Below, piece after piece: positions 1 to 6,097 of a DNA stretch of 7,586 bases. Position numbers and translations under genes: made by a program. Source of the DNA: Arthrobacter sp. (GTDB taxonomy: Bacteria > Actinomycetota > Actinomycetes > Actinomycetales > Micrococcaceae); assembly GCA_030146405.1 (NCBI GenBank), contig JASLBS010000122.1:1-7586 (forward strand), written 5' to 3'. The notes beneath the pieces are model-generated. The model did not search any database and was not told where the DNA came from. It saw only the letters and a program-made list of their open reading frames with translations. Within the stretch, counting starts at the first letter, position 1. Every line of letters begins with the position of its first letter.

Positions 1-1
1 G

Positions 2-1318
2 GCGCTCGAGGTCAACGCCGCGGACCACGCCATCGGCGTCATCGCCTGGATGCACACCTTCAGCCCCGCGAAGATGTGGATCGCGGGCCTCGACGCCCTG
101 CGCAAGCCCCTGCTGCACCTGCACACGCAGATCAATGTCGCACTGCCCTGGGGCGAGATCGACTTCGACTTCATGAACCTCAACCAGGCCGCGCATGGCG
201 ATCGCGAGTTCGGCTACATCCAGACCCGTCTCGGCGTCCCCCGGAAGACCGTCGTGGGGCACGTCTCGAGCCCCGATGTCTGCGCGAAGGTCTCGTCCTG
301 GCAGCGGGCAGCAGCGGGCTGGGCGGCGGTGCACGAGCTCAAGGTGGCACGGTTCGGCGACAACATGCGCAATGTGGCCGTGACCGAGGGTGACAAGACG
401 GAGGCCGAGCTGCGCTTCGGCGTCTCGATCAACACGTGGGGCGTCAACGAGCTGGTCGCCGCGGTCGAAGCCCAGGACGATGCCGCCGTCGACGCGCTGG
501 TCGCGGAGTACGAGGAGATCTACGACGTCGCGCCGGAGCTGCGCAGGGGCGGCGAACGCCACGAATCGCTGCGCTACGGCGCCCGGCAGGAACTCGGCCT
601 GCTGTCCTTCCTGGAGGAGGGCGGATTCGGAGCCTTCACCACCAACTTCGAGGACCTCGGAGCCCTCCGTCAGCTGCCCGGCCTCGCCGTCCAGCGCCTG
701 ATGGCACGCGGCTACGGGTTCGGTGCCGAGGGCGACTGGAAGACCGCCGTCCTGGTCCGCGCAGCCAAGGTCATGGGTGCAGGCCTCCCCGGGGGTGCAT
801 CCCTCATGGAGGACTACACCTACCACCTCGTGCCGGGGGAGGAGAAGATCCTCGGAGCACACATGCTCGAGATCTGCCCCACCCTCACCACGTCGAAGCC
901 CTCACTGGAGGTGCACCCGCTCGGAATCGGTGGCAAGGAAGACCCCGTACGCCTGGTGTTCGACACCGACTCCGGTGCCGGCGTCGTCGTCGCGATGTCC
1001 GACATGCGGGACCGCTTCCGCCTCACCGCCAACGTCGTCGAGGTCGTCCCGCCCGATGCCCCGCTCCCCAACCTGCCGGTCGCGCGCGCAGTGTGGAAGC
1101 CGGAGCCGAGCCTCGAGACGTCCGCGGCTGCCTGGCTCAGTGCCGGTGCCGCCCACCACACCGTCCTCACCACCGCGGTGGGCCTCGAGGTCTTCGAGGA
1201 CTTCGCGGACATCGCCCAGGTGGAGCTGCTGCGGATCGACGCCGACACGAAGCTCCGTGACTTCCAGCGCGAACTACGCTGGAACGCCGCCTACTATCGG
1301 CTGGCGCAGAAACTGTAG
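2..1318 (+). CDS. araA: L-arabinose isomerase, 5'-truncated by window edge
   Basis: AraA converts L-arabinose to L-ribulose in the cytoplasm, the first step of the bacterial arabinose pathway, using a divalent metal such as Mn2+. The reading frame is open from base 2, and the codons before the first in-window ATG (base 50) still read as AraA (ALEVNAADHAIGVIAW), so that ATG is internal. By comparison with the E. coli enzyme as I remember it, roughly 60 N-terminal residues are missing. Family motifs are clear: HTFSPAKMW, ALPWGEIDFDFMNLNQ, RFGDNMRNVAVTEGDK, GYGFGAEGDWKTA, MEDYTYH and HHTV. The catalytic/metal ligands corresponding to E. coli E306, E333, H350 and H450 are all present, with codons at 728-730, 809-811, 860-862 and 1157-1159, so the enzyme should be active. 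The C-terminus ends normally (RWNAAYYRLAQKL). The transporter genes follow after 59 bases, implying shared transcription. The identification is near certain. Confidence 0.97.
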   Translation, partial: ALEVNAADHAIGVIAWMHTFSPAKMWIAGLDALRKPLLHLHTQINVALPWGEIDFDFMNLNQAAHGDREFGYIQTRLGVPRKTVVGHVSSPDVCAKVSSWQRAAAGWAAVHELKVARFGDNMRNVAVTEGDKTEAELRFGVSINTWGVNELVAAVEAQDDAAVDALVAEYEEIYDVAPELRRGGERHESLRYGARQELGLLSFLEEGGFGAFTTNFEDLGALRQLPGLAVQRLMARGYGFGAEGDWKTAVLVRAAKVMGAGLPGGASLMEDYTYHLVPGEEKILGAHMLEICPTLTTSKPSLEVHPLGIGGKEDPVRLVFDTDSGAGVVVAMSDMRDRFRLTANVVEVVPPDAPLPNLPVARAVWKPEPSLETSAAAWLSAGAAHHTVLTTAVGLEVFEDFADIAQVELLRIDADTKLRDFQRELRWNAAYYRLAQKL

Positions 1319-1336
1319 AGACCACTCCCCTGAAAG

Positions 1337-1352
1337 CCGGCAACGCTGCCGG
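1337..1352 (+). promoter_or_regulatory. Small hairpin / near-palindrome in the araA-chvE gap
   Basis: The sequence CCGGCAACGCTGCCGG forms a 6-bp perfect stem with a 4-base loop (ACGC). Read as DNA it is a 16-bp near-palindrome with a central CG, differing from perfect symmetry at one base pair. That shape resembles LacI-family operators, but it could equally act as an RNA hairpin in the polycistronic message. No U-run follows, so it is not an intrinsic terminator. A second 6-bp/4-base-loop hairpin occupies the same position before mmsA. Functional role is inference. Confidence 0.4.
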
Positions 1353-1366
1353 GAACTCCACACAAG
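1348..1366 (+). repeat. Leader repeat copy 1 (before chvE)
   Basis: GCCGGGAACTCCACACAAG lies 11 bases before the chvE start. It matches the element at 2576-2593 except for one extra A and one A/T change. Its first bases are the right arm of the small hairpin. The function is unknown; it may be a translation-initiation or regulatory element shared by two genes of the same operon. Confidence 0.55.
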
Positions 1367-1370
1367 AAAG
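1364..1370 (+). promoter_or_regulatory. Weak ribosome binding site of chvE
   Basis: AAGAAAG sits 7 bases before the ATG at 1378. It is purine-rich and correctly spaced but departs from the AAGGAGG consensus. It is weaker than expected for a binding protein that normally outnumbers its transporter partners. Confidence 0.5.
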
Positions 1371-1377
1371 TCCCACC

Positions 1378-2493
1378 ATGAATCGGAAATACCTGGCCGG
1401 CATCGCGGCCGCCAGCATCCTGACCCTCAGCCTCACTGCCTGCGGCGGAAGCCGCGGCGGTGCGGGTACCGGCACCGAGGAGCAGGCACCGGAGGACATC
1501 ACCATCGGCGTCGCCATGCCGACGCAGCAGTCGGAGCGATGGATCGCCGACGGTGACAATGTGAAGAGCCAGCTCGAGGAGCTGGGGTACAAGGTCGATC
1601 TCCAGTACGCGAACGACGACATCCCGACCCAGGTCTCGCAGATCGAGAACATGATCAACGGTGGCGTCAGCGCCCTCGTGGTCGCCTCGATCGACGGCAC
1701 CACGCTGACGAGCGTCCTGGACCAGGCAGAAGGCCAGGACATCCCCGTCATCGCCTACGACCGACTCATCAACGACTCCGACACCGTGGACTACTACACG
1801 ACGTTCGACAACAAGGAGGTCGGCGTCCAGCAGGCCACCTCGCTGCTCATCGGACTCGGGGTCCTCGACGCGGACGGCAACGAGACCGGCGACAAGGGCC
1901 CCTTCGACGTCGAGCTCTTCGCGGGCAGCCCCGATGACAACAACGCCACGTTCTTCTGGGACGGCGCGATGGAGGTCCTCCAGCCGCACCTGGACAGCGG
2001 CGTGCTGCGCGTACCCAGCGGCCAGACGAGCTTCGAGCAGGCTGCGATCCTCCGCTGGCTGCCCGACACCGCCCAGGACCGCATGGAGGACCTCCTGACG
2101 GTGGGTGGCGGAGAGCGCCTCGAGGGTGTCCTCTCGCCCTACGACGGCCTCTCCATCGGCATCATCTCCGCACTGACCTCCGGCGGCTACCCTGCCAGCG
2201 ACCTTCCCGTGGTCACGGGCCAGGACGCCGAGGTCGGCTCGGTCAAGTCGATCATCGCCGGCGAGCAGTACTCGACGATCTTCAAGGACGTCCGTGAGCT
2301 CGGCAAGCAGGCCGTCTCCATGGTGGATGCCCTGATGAAGGGCGAGGAGCCCGAGGTCAACGACACCGAGACGTACGACAACAACGTCAAGGTGGTTCCG
2401 GCGTACCTGCTCGAATCGCAGATCGTCACGGTCGACAACTACGAGGCCGCGCTCGTCGAGACCGAGTACTACACCGAGGACGAGCTCAAGTAG
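1378..2493 (+). CDS. chvE: ChvE-type multiple monosaccharide ABC transporter substrate-binding lipoprotein
   Basis: This is the extracytoplasmic receptor that captures monosaccharides and delivers them to the permease encoded two genes downstream. The 371-residue product starts with a lipoprotein signal peptide: basic MNRK, a hydrophobic stretch (about 5-18) and lipobox LTAC with the lipidated Cys at residue 22. A Gly/Ser/Glu-rich linker follows, and the mature fold begins near residue 41 (ITIGVAMPTQQSERWIADG). The two-lobed Peripla_BP_4 fold shows motifs I associate with Agrobacterium ChvE: YANDDIPTQVSQIENMI (77-93), ASIDGTTL (103-110), VIAYDRLI (124-131), ELFAGSPDDNNATFFWDGAM (179-198), LSPYDGLSIGIISAL (252-266) and GQDAEVGSVKSIIAGEQYSTIFKD (281-304). 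ChvE proteins bind arabinose, galactose, glucose, xylose and related sugars. The position directly after araA points to L-arabinose as one substrate (inference). The start is fixed by the signal peptide. RbsB or XylF homologues are less likely given these motifs. Confidence 0.95.
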   Translation: MNRKYLAGIAAASILTLSLTACGGSRGGAGTGTEEQAPEDITIGVAMPTQQSERWIADGDNVKSQLEELGYKVDLQYANDDIPTQVSQIENMINGGVSALVVASIDGTTLTSVLDQAEGQDIPVIAYDRLINDSDTVDYYTTFDNKEVGVQQATSLLIGLGVLDADGNETGDKGPFDVELFAGSPDDNNATFFWDGAMEVLQPHLDSGVLRVPSGQTSFEQAAILRWLPDTAQDRMEDLLTVGGGERLEGVLSPYDGLSIGIISALTSGGYPASDLPVVTGQDAEVGSVKSIIAGEQYSTIFKDVRELGKQAVSMVDALMKGEEPEVNDTETYDNNVKVVPAYLLESQIVTVDNYEAALVETEYYTEDELK

Positions 2494-2513
2494 CCCTTCC
2501 GCACCACCCCCTG

Positions 2514-2557
2514 GCACGTGTGGCTCCGCTCCGGATTCCGGGCGGAGCCACAGGTGC
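2514..2557 (+). promoter_or_regulatory. Large intercistronic hairpin between chvE and mmsA
   Basis: A nested inverted repeat begins 21 bases after the chvE stop. TGGCTCCGC (2521-2529) pairs with GCGGAGCCA (2542-2550). Inside it CCGG (2531-2534) pairs with CCGG (2538-2541) around an ATT loop, leaving one bulged T. Outside it the stem continues for two pairs and, after a G-G mismatch, GCAC (2514-2517) pairs with GTGC (2554-2557). No T-run follows, so it is unlikely to be a full intrinsic terminator. Hairpins at this position in sugar-importer operons often protect the upstream message from 3' decay or give partial attenuation, raising binding protein over ATPase and permease. That role here is inference. 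Confidence 0.65.
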
Positions 2558-2565
2558 GTACCTCG

Positions 2566-2581
2566 CCCGGCCGTAGCCGGG
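2566..2581 (+). promoter_or_regulatory. Small hairpin ahead of mmsA
   Basis: CCCGGC (2566-2571), loop CGTA, and GCCGGG (2576-2581) form a perfect 6-bp stem with a 4-base loop. The geometry is the same as the hairpin at 1337-1352, and it leads directly into the same ACTCCAC-N-CAAG tail. The loops differ (ACGC and CGTA), and the stem sequences differ partly, while the fold is kept. Confidence 0.45.
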
Positions 2582-2593
2582 ACTCCACTCAAG
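2576..2593 (+). repeat. Leader repeat copy 2 (before mmsA)
   Basis: GCCGGGACTCCACTCAAG lies 16 bases before the mmsA start and repeats the element at 1348-1366 with one base missing and one A/T change. Both copies sit in non-coding sequence just ahead of a ribosome binding site in the same operon. Confidence 0.55.
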
Positions 2594-2596
2594 CAA

Positions 2597-2602
2597 GCGA
2601 GG
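2597..2602 (+). promoter_or_regulatory. Ribosome binding site of mmsA
   Basis: GCGAGG (core GAGG at 2599-2602) is 7 bases before the ATG at 2610. It is a moderate Shine-Dalgarno match and supports the chosen start. Confidence 0.5.
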
Positions 2603-2609
2603 TTCGACC

Positions 2610-4139
2610 ATGGCGGAAAACATCCTGCGGATGCGCCGCATCACCAAGACCTTCCCAGGCGTGAAGGCACTCCAGGACGTCCATCTTGACGTCGCGCGTG
2701 GCGAAGTCCACGCCATCTGCGGAGAGAACGGGGCCGGCAAATCGACCCTCATGAAGGTGCTCTCGGGCGTCTACCCGCACGGCACGTACGAAGGCGACAT
2801 CGAGTTCGAGGGGAGCGTCGCGGAGTTCAAGGACATCCGTGACAGCGAACACTCCGGCATCGTGATCATCCACCAGGAGCTCGCGCTGTCCCCCTACCTC
2901 TCCGTCGCCGAGAACATCTTCCTCGGTAACGAGCGCGAGAAACGCGGGTTCATCAACTGGAACGAGACCAACGTGGAAGCGGCCAAGCTGCTGCGCCGCG
3001 TAGGGCTCGATCTCAACCCCGTGGTGCGTGCCGGTGACATCGGTGTCGGCAAGCAACAGCTCGTCGAGATCGCCAAGGCGCTCTCCAAGAACGTGAAGCT
3101 GCTCATCCTGGACGAGCCCACCGCGGCCCTGAACGACGAGGATTCCGCGCACCTCCTCGGGCTGGTGAAGGGCCTGCGCTCCGAGGGGATCACCTGCATC
3201 ATCATCAGCCACAAGCTCAACGAGATCCGCGCGATCGCCGATTCCGTGACGATCCTGCGTGACGGCCAGACCATCGAGACGCTCAGTCTCCATGACGGCT
3301 CCGTCACCGAGGAGCGCATCATCAAGGGGATGGTGGGACGCGACATGGCGAGCCGCTACCCCGAGCGCACTCCTTCCATCGGCGAGGAAGTGCTGCGGGT
3401 CGAGGACTGGACGGTGCACCACCCACAGGAGAGCGCCCGCGTGGTCGTGGACGCCGCCAATCTCAACGTCCGTGCCGGCGAGGTCGTCGGCATCGCAGGC
3501 CTCATGGGAGCAGGACGCACCGAACTCGCCATGAGCATCTTCGGTCGCAGCTACGGATCGAACATCACCGGCACCCTCTACAAGAACGGAGCGCCGATCA
3601 CGGCGCGGACGGTCAGCGAGGCGATCCGGCACGGTATCGCGTACGCCACCGAGGACCGCAAGCGCTACGGCCTCAACCTGATCGACGACATCAAGCGCAA
3701 CATCTCCGGTGCGGCGCTGGGCAAGCTCGCCAAGCGCGGCTGGGTGGACAGCGGCCAGGAAGCCGTGGTCGCGGGCGACTACCGCACGTCGATGAACATC
3801 AAGGCGCCGTCCGTCACGTCCATCACCGGCAAGCTCTCGGGAGGGAACCAGCAGAAGGTGGTCCTCTCCAAGTGGATGTTCTCCGACCCGGACGTACTGA
3901 TCCTCGACGAGCCCACCCGCGGCATCGATGTCGGCGCGAAGTACGAGATCTACACCATCATCAACAGCCTCGCAGCTGCCGGGAAGGCGGTCATCGTCAT
4001 CTCCTCCGAGCTCCCCGAGCTGCTCGGCATCTGCGACCGCATCTACACCCTGGCCGAGGGCCGCATCACCGCGGAAGTCCCCATCGAGCAGGCCACCCCG
4101 GAACTCCTCATGCAGTACATGACCAAGGAAAAGGACTAG
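2610..4139 (+). CDS. mmsA: Multiple monosaccharide ABC transporter ATP-binding protein (GguA/MmsA type)
   Basis: This is the cytoplasmic ATPase that drives sugar import by the ChvE/MmsA/MmsB transporter. The 509-residue product has the tandem nucleotide-binding layout of the AraG/RbsA/XylG/GguA family. Domain 1: Walker A GENGAGKST (38-46), Q-loop Q89, signature region VGKQQLVEIAKAL (146-158), Walker B LLILDEPTAAL (164-174, E169) and H-loop H201. Domain 2: modified Walker A GLMGAGRTEL (297-306, Lys replaced by Arg), full signature LSGGNQQK (409-416), Walker B VLILDEPTRGID (429-440), and Ser in place of the H-loop His (VISSELPE). The altered site in domain 2 is normal for this family. The length fits the family. 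The start is supported by the ribosome binding site and by the immediate start of the domain (MAENILRMRRITKTFPGVKAL). It is followed after 6 bases by the permease. Calling it GguA-type rather than AraG or XylG rests mainly on the ChvE-type neighbour. Confidence 0.95.
   Translation: MAENILRMRRITKTFPGVKALQDVHLDVARGEVHAICGENGAGKSTLMKVLSGVYPHGTYEGDIEFEGSVAEFKDIRDSEHSGIVIIHQELALSPYLSVAENIFLGNEREKRGFINWNETNVEAAKLLRRVGLDLNPVVRAGDIGVGKQQLVEIAKALSKNVKLLILDEPTAALNDEDSAHLLGLVKGLRSEGITCIIISHKLNEIRAIADSVTILRDGQTIETLSLHDGSVTEERIIKGMVGRDMASRYPERTPSIGEEVLRVEDWTVHHPQESARVVVDAANLNVRAGEVVGIAGLMGAGRTELAMSIFGRSYGSNITGTLYKNGAPITARTVSEAIRHGIAYATEDRKRYGLNLIDDIKRNISGAALGKLAKRGWVDSGQEAVVAGDYRTSMNIKAPSVTSITGKLSGGNQQKVVLSKWMFSDPDVLILDEPTRGIDVGAKYEIYTIINSLAAAGKAVIVISSELPELLGICDRIYTLAEGRITAEVPIEQATPELLMQYMTKEKD
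4125..4135 (+). promoter_or_regulatory. Ribosome binding site of mmsB inside the 3' end of mmsA
   Basis: AAGGAAAAGGA encodes the last residues of mmsA (KEK) and provides purine-rich Shine-Dalgarno sequence, with AAGGA ending 10 bases before the ATG at 4146. The mmsA stop lies between site and start, so the two genes are probably translationally coupled. Confidence 0.6.
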
Positions 4140-4145
4140 ACCCAC

Positions 4146-5345
4146 ATGGCTTCGACCCTCACGGATGCGGGACGATTCCTCGCAAGCAGACTGCGACAGA
4201 TCGGCATCTTCGTAGCGCTCCTGGTGATCGTCATCCTCTTCCAGGCGCTCACCGGCGGCAGGCTGCTGCAGCCGGACAACGTCTCCAACATCATCGTGCA
4301 GAACAGCTACATCCTCCTGCTGGCCATCGGCATGGTGATGATCATCGTCGCCGGCCACATCGACCTCTCCGTCGGCTCGGTCGCGGCCTTCGTCGGCGCC
4401 ATGTCCGGGATCATGATCCAGCAGTGGAACTTCTCCTGGTGGGCAGCCTTCTTGGGGGCGATGATCATCGGCGCTCTCGTCGGCGCGTGGCAGGGCTTCT
4501 GGGTGGCGTACGTGGGGATCCCCGCGTTCATCGTCACCCTCGCAGGCATGCTCGTGTTCCGCGGACTCACGCAGATCGTCCTGCAGAACCAGCGCATCAC
4601 CGGATTCCCCGAGGAGTACCGCCAGCTCGGCGGCGGCTTCCTCTTCCCGGGACTGTTCCCGCCCGAGACGAACCTCCTCGACTGGACCACGGTGATCCTC
4701 GGCGTCGTCGCCGTGGCGTTGCTGGTCATCAGCCAGCTCCGCGGGCGTGCGACGCGCGCCCGGCTGAAGCTGGCGGACGAGCCGTCCGCCTGGTTCTTCA
4801 CCAAGCTCGCGTTCATCGCGGTCATCATCCTCGGCCTGACCTACCTGCTCGCCGGGTCCCGCAGTGGAACACCGATCGTGCTCGTGGTCCTCGGCATCCT
4901 GATCGTCGCCTACAGCGCAGTGATGAGCAACAGCGTCTTCGGACGTCACATCTATGCCCGCGGCGGGAACCTGCAGGCCGCGCAGCTGTCCGGTATCAAC
5001 ACCAAGCGCGTGGACTTCATGCTGTTCGTCAACATGGGAGTACTCGCAGCGCTGGCCGGCCTCATCTTCACCGGCCGCCTGAACTCGGCCGGGCCGGGTG
5101 CGGGAAACCTCTTCGAGCTCGACGCCATCGCGGCGGCGTTCATCGGCGGGGCAGCGGTGACCGGCGGTGTGGGTACCGTGATCGGTGCCATCACCGGCGG
5201 CCTGATCATGGGTGTCCTCAACAACGGCATGTCCCTGCTGGGGGTCGGCATCGACTACCAGCAGTTCATCAAGGGCATGGTGCTCCTGCTCGCGGTCGGT
5301 TTCGACGTCTTCAACAAGCGTCGCGCCTCCAACGCGCTGAAGTAG
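4146..5345 (+). CDS. mmsB: Multiple monosaccharide ABC transporter permease (GguB/MmsB type)
   Basis: This is the integral membrane channel subunit, probably a homodimer, that works with the MmsA ATPase and ChvE receptor. The 399-residue product is strongly hydrophobic. Segments are visible near residues 20-34, 54-70, 75-92, 98-120, 124-146, 181-196, 218-236, 242-260, 290-310, 322-358 and 372-388, giving about ten to eleven membrane spans. The family motif GHIDLSVGSVAAFVG (70-84) is present. The cytoplasmic loop expected to dock on the ATPase is FGRHIYARGGNLQAAQLSGI (265-284). The glycine-rich stretch AAAFIGGAAVTGGVGTVIGA (329-348) is typical of BPD_transp_2 permeases. The length (about 400, against about 320 for RbsC) comes from an extra central segment around 195-245, as in XylH and GguB. 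It is the last gene of the operon, and a terminator follows 70 bases after the stop. Confidence 0.94.
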   Translation: MASTLTDAGRFLASRLRQIGIFVALLVIVILFQALTGGRLLQPDNVSNIIVQNSYILLLAIGMVMIIVAGHIDLSVGSVAAFVGAMSGIMIQQWNFSWWAAFLGAMIIGALVGAWQGFWVAYVGIPAFIVTLAGMLVFRGLTQIVLQNQRITGFPEEYRQLGGGFLFPGLFPPETNLLDWTTVILGVVAVALLVISQLRGRATRARLKLADEPSAWFFTKLAFIAVIILGLTYLLAGSRSGTPIVLVVLGILIVAYSAVMSNSVFGRHIYARGGNLQAAQLSGINTKRVDFMLFVNMGVLAALAGLIFTGRLNSAGPGAGNLFELDAIAAAFIGGAAVTGGVGTVIGAITGGLIMGVLNNGMSLLGVGIDYQQFIKGMVLLLAVGFDVFNKRRASNALK

Positions 5346-5415
5346 CAGGCGAACGGGAAGAAGTTTCCGGGGGAGCGTAACCTTCCGGGCCCGTCCGACG
5401 ATTACCAGTATGTGA
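5346..5415. other. 3' untranslated stretch after mmsB
   Basis: These 70 bases lie between the mmsB stop and the terminator stem. I see only weak short inverted repeats (GGAAG near 5356 against CTTCC near 5382) and no convincing reading frame, promoter or RNA gene. Confidence 0.4.
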
Positions 5416-5460
5416 GCCGCACCGAGGCTTATCCCCCAACGGGCCTCGGTGCGGCCTTTC
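5416..5460 (+). terminator. Intrinsic terminator of the araA-chvE-mmsAB operon
   Basis: GCCGCACCGAGGC (5416-5428) and GCCTCGGTGCGGC (5443-5455) form a perfect 13-bp GC-rich stem with a 14-base loop, followed by C-TTT-C. The T-run is short, as is common in high-GC actinobacteria. The position between the sugar operon and the sigma-factor unit fits a transcript end. Confidence 0.85.
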
Positions 5461-5501
5461 GCTTCCCACGGTGAGGACGCCCGGAGGTGGGGTGCACCGG
5501 T

Positions 5502-5507
5502 TACGAT
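5502..5507 (+). promoter_or_regulatory. Candidate -10 element for the sigma-factor unit
   Basis: TACGAT matches the TANNNT pattern of actinobacterial housekeeping promoters and lies 35 bases before the GTG start. I found no convincing -35 box 16-18 bases upstream and no typical ECF -35 (GGAAC) nearby, so this is a weak call. Confidence 0.3.
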
Positions 5508-5529
5508 GGTGACGCCGTCCCGCCCGAAC

Positions 5530-5536
5530 AAGGAAA
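5530..5536 (+). promoter_or_regulatory. Ribosome binding site that fixes the GTG start of the sigma factor
   Basis: AAGGAAA is separated by 6 bases from the GTG at 5543. It supports GTG as the initiator; the nearby in-gene ATG triplets around 5561-5567 are not in this frame. Confidence 0.6.
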
Positions 5537-5542
5537 CCAACC

Positions 5543-6097
5543 GTGGTCCCACCGCTGCCCGATGATGCGCTCCTCCGCGCACAAGCAGGCGAACCGGCGG
5601 CCTTTTCCCTGATCTACCAGGCCTTGAGTCCCCGCGTTATCGGGTACTTCGTCGGACGGGGATCGGACGATCCCGAGGCGCTGACGCAGGAAGTCTTCCT
5701 GTCCGTGTTCTCCCGGCTGGACACCGTTTCGGGAGGCCTGACGGGACTGCGGACATTCACCTTCTCCGTGGCCCACGCACGATACGTCGACGAGGTACGG
5801 AAGAGGACGAGGACACCGGTCCTGCTCGAGTACGAGGCCGAGGGGGACGGTCGGGCTTCCGCCTCCGCGGAGACGGTGGCGCTCGACAACCTCGACGCCG
5901 GCGGTGCGGGCGAGATGCTGGCGCAGCTCAATGCCGACCAGCGTGAGGTGATCCTGCTGCGCATCGTCGCGGAGCTGCCGATCGATCAGGTCGCCGAGAT
6001 CCTGGGGAAGTCGTCCGGATCGGTCAAGCAGCTGCAGCGGCGGGGACTGCTCAAGCTGAAGGAACTCGTACAACCCAACGAATCGATTGCGTCATGA
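5543..6097 (+). CDS. ECF-type RNA polymerase sigma factor
   Basis: This is a probable alternative sigma factor that directs RNA polymerase to a dedicated promoter set. The 184-residue product, with a GTG start, has only the two domains typical of ECF sigmas. Region 2 spans about residues 15-90, including the core-binding helix DPEALTQEVFLSVFSRL (43-59) and the -10-recognition helix FSVAHARYVDEVRKRTR (74-90). An acidic/Ala linker follows (about 91-124). Region 4 spans about 125-178, with LNADQREVILLRIVAELPIDQVAEILGKSSGSVKQLQRRGLLKLKEL containing the helix-turn-helix. There is no region 1.1 or 3 and no cysteine. The stop codon overlaps the next start by ATGA, so translation is probably coupled to the membrane protein. 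The regulon and the inducing signal cannot be read from the sequence. Family assignment is secure; the ECF subgroup is not assigned. Confidence 0.93.
   Translation: MVPPLPDDALLRAQAGEPAAFSLIYQALSPRVIGYFVGRGSDDPEALTQEVFLSVFSRLDTVSGGLTGLRTFTFSVAHARYVDEVRKRTRTPVLLEYEAEGDGRASASAETVALDNLDAGGAGEMLAQLNADQREVILLRIVAELPIDQVAEILGKSSGSVKQLQRRGLLKLKELVQPNESIAS

Noticed and set aside
50..52. ATG at base 50 as the true start of araA
   Set aside because: The frame upstream to base 2 continues with AraA-like sequence, and a protein starting here would lack the N-terminal domain, so the gene simply begins outside the window.
2514..2557. The chvE-mmsA hairpin as an intrinsic terminator
   Set aside because: No T-run follows the stem, and the downstream genes complete the same transporter, so full termination is unlikely. 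Partial attenuation remains possible.
1294..2592. A 432-codon open frame on the minus strand opposite chvE
   Set aside because: It has the same antisense-shadow composition (long runs of Val, Leu, Asp, Arg), no motif, and lies over a clear lipoprotein gene.
2907..4139. Degenerate second ATP site of MmsA (Arg in Walker A, Ser at the H-loop) as a sign of damage
   Set aside because: These changes are standard in the second domain of AraG/RbsA/XylG/GguA-type ATPases and do not indicate a broken gene.
3872..5380. A 502-codon plus-strand frame overlapping mmsA and mmsB
   Set aside because: It is an Arg/Pro/His-rich out-of-frame translation of genuine genes, with no domain and no ribosome binding site that would compete with mmsB.
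5382..5399. An ECF-type promoter (GTAACC ... CGTCC) ahead of the sigma factor
   Set aside because: The spacing is far too short (about 10 bases instead of about 16), and the terminator lies downstream of it, so it cannot be the promoter of the sigma-factor unit.
2589..5582. A 997-codon open frame on the minus strand opposite mmsA and mmsB
   Set aside because: It is antisense to two well-supported transporter genes and also crosses the terminator. The product is rich in Asp, Glu, Gly, Arg, His and Val without any recognisable domain. That is the expected shadow of GC-biased codons on the opposite strand.
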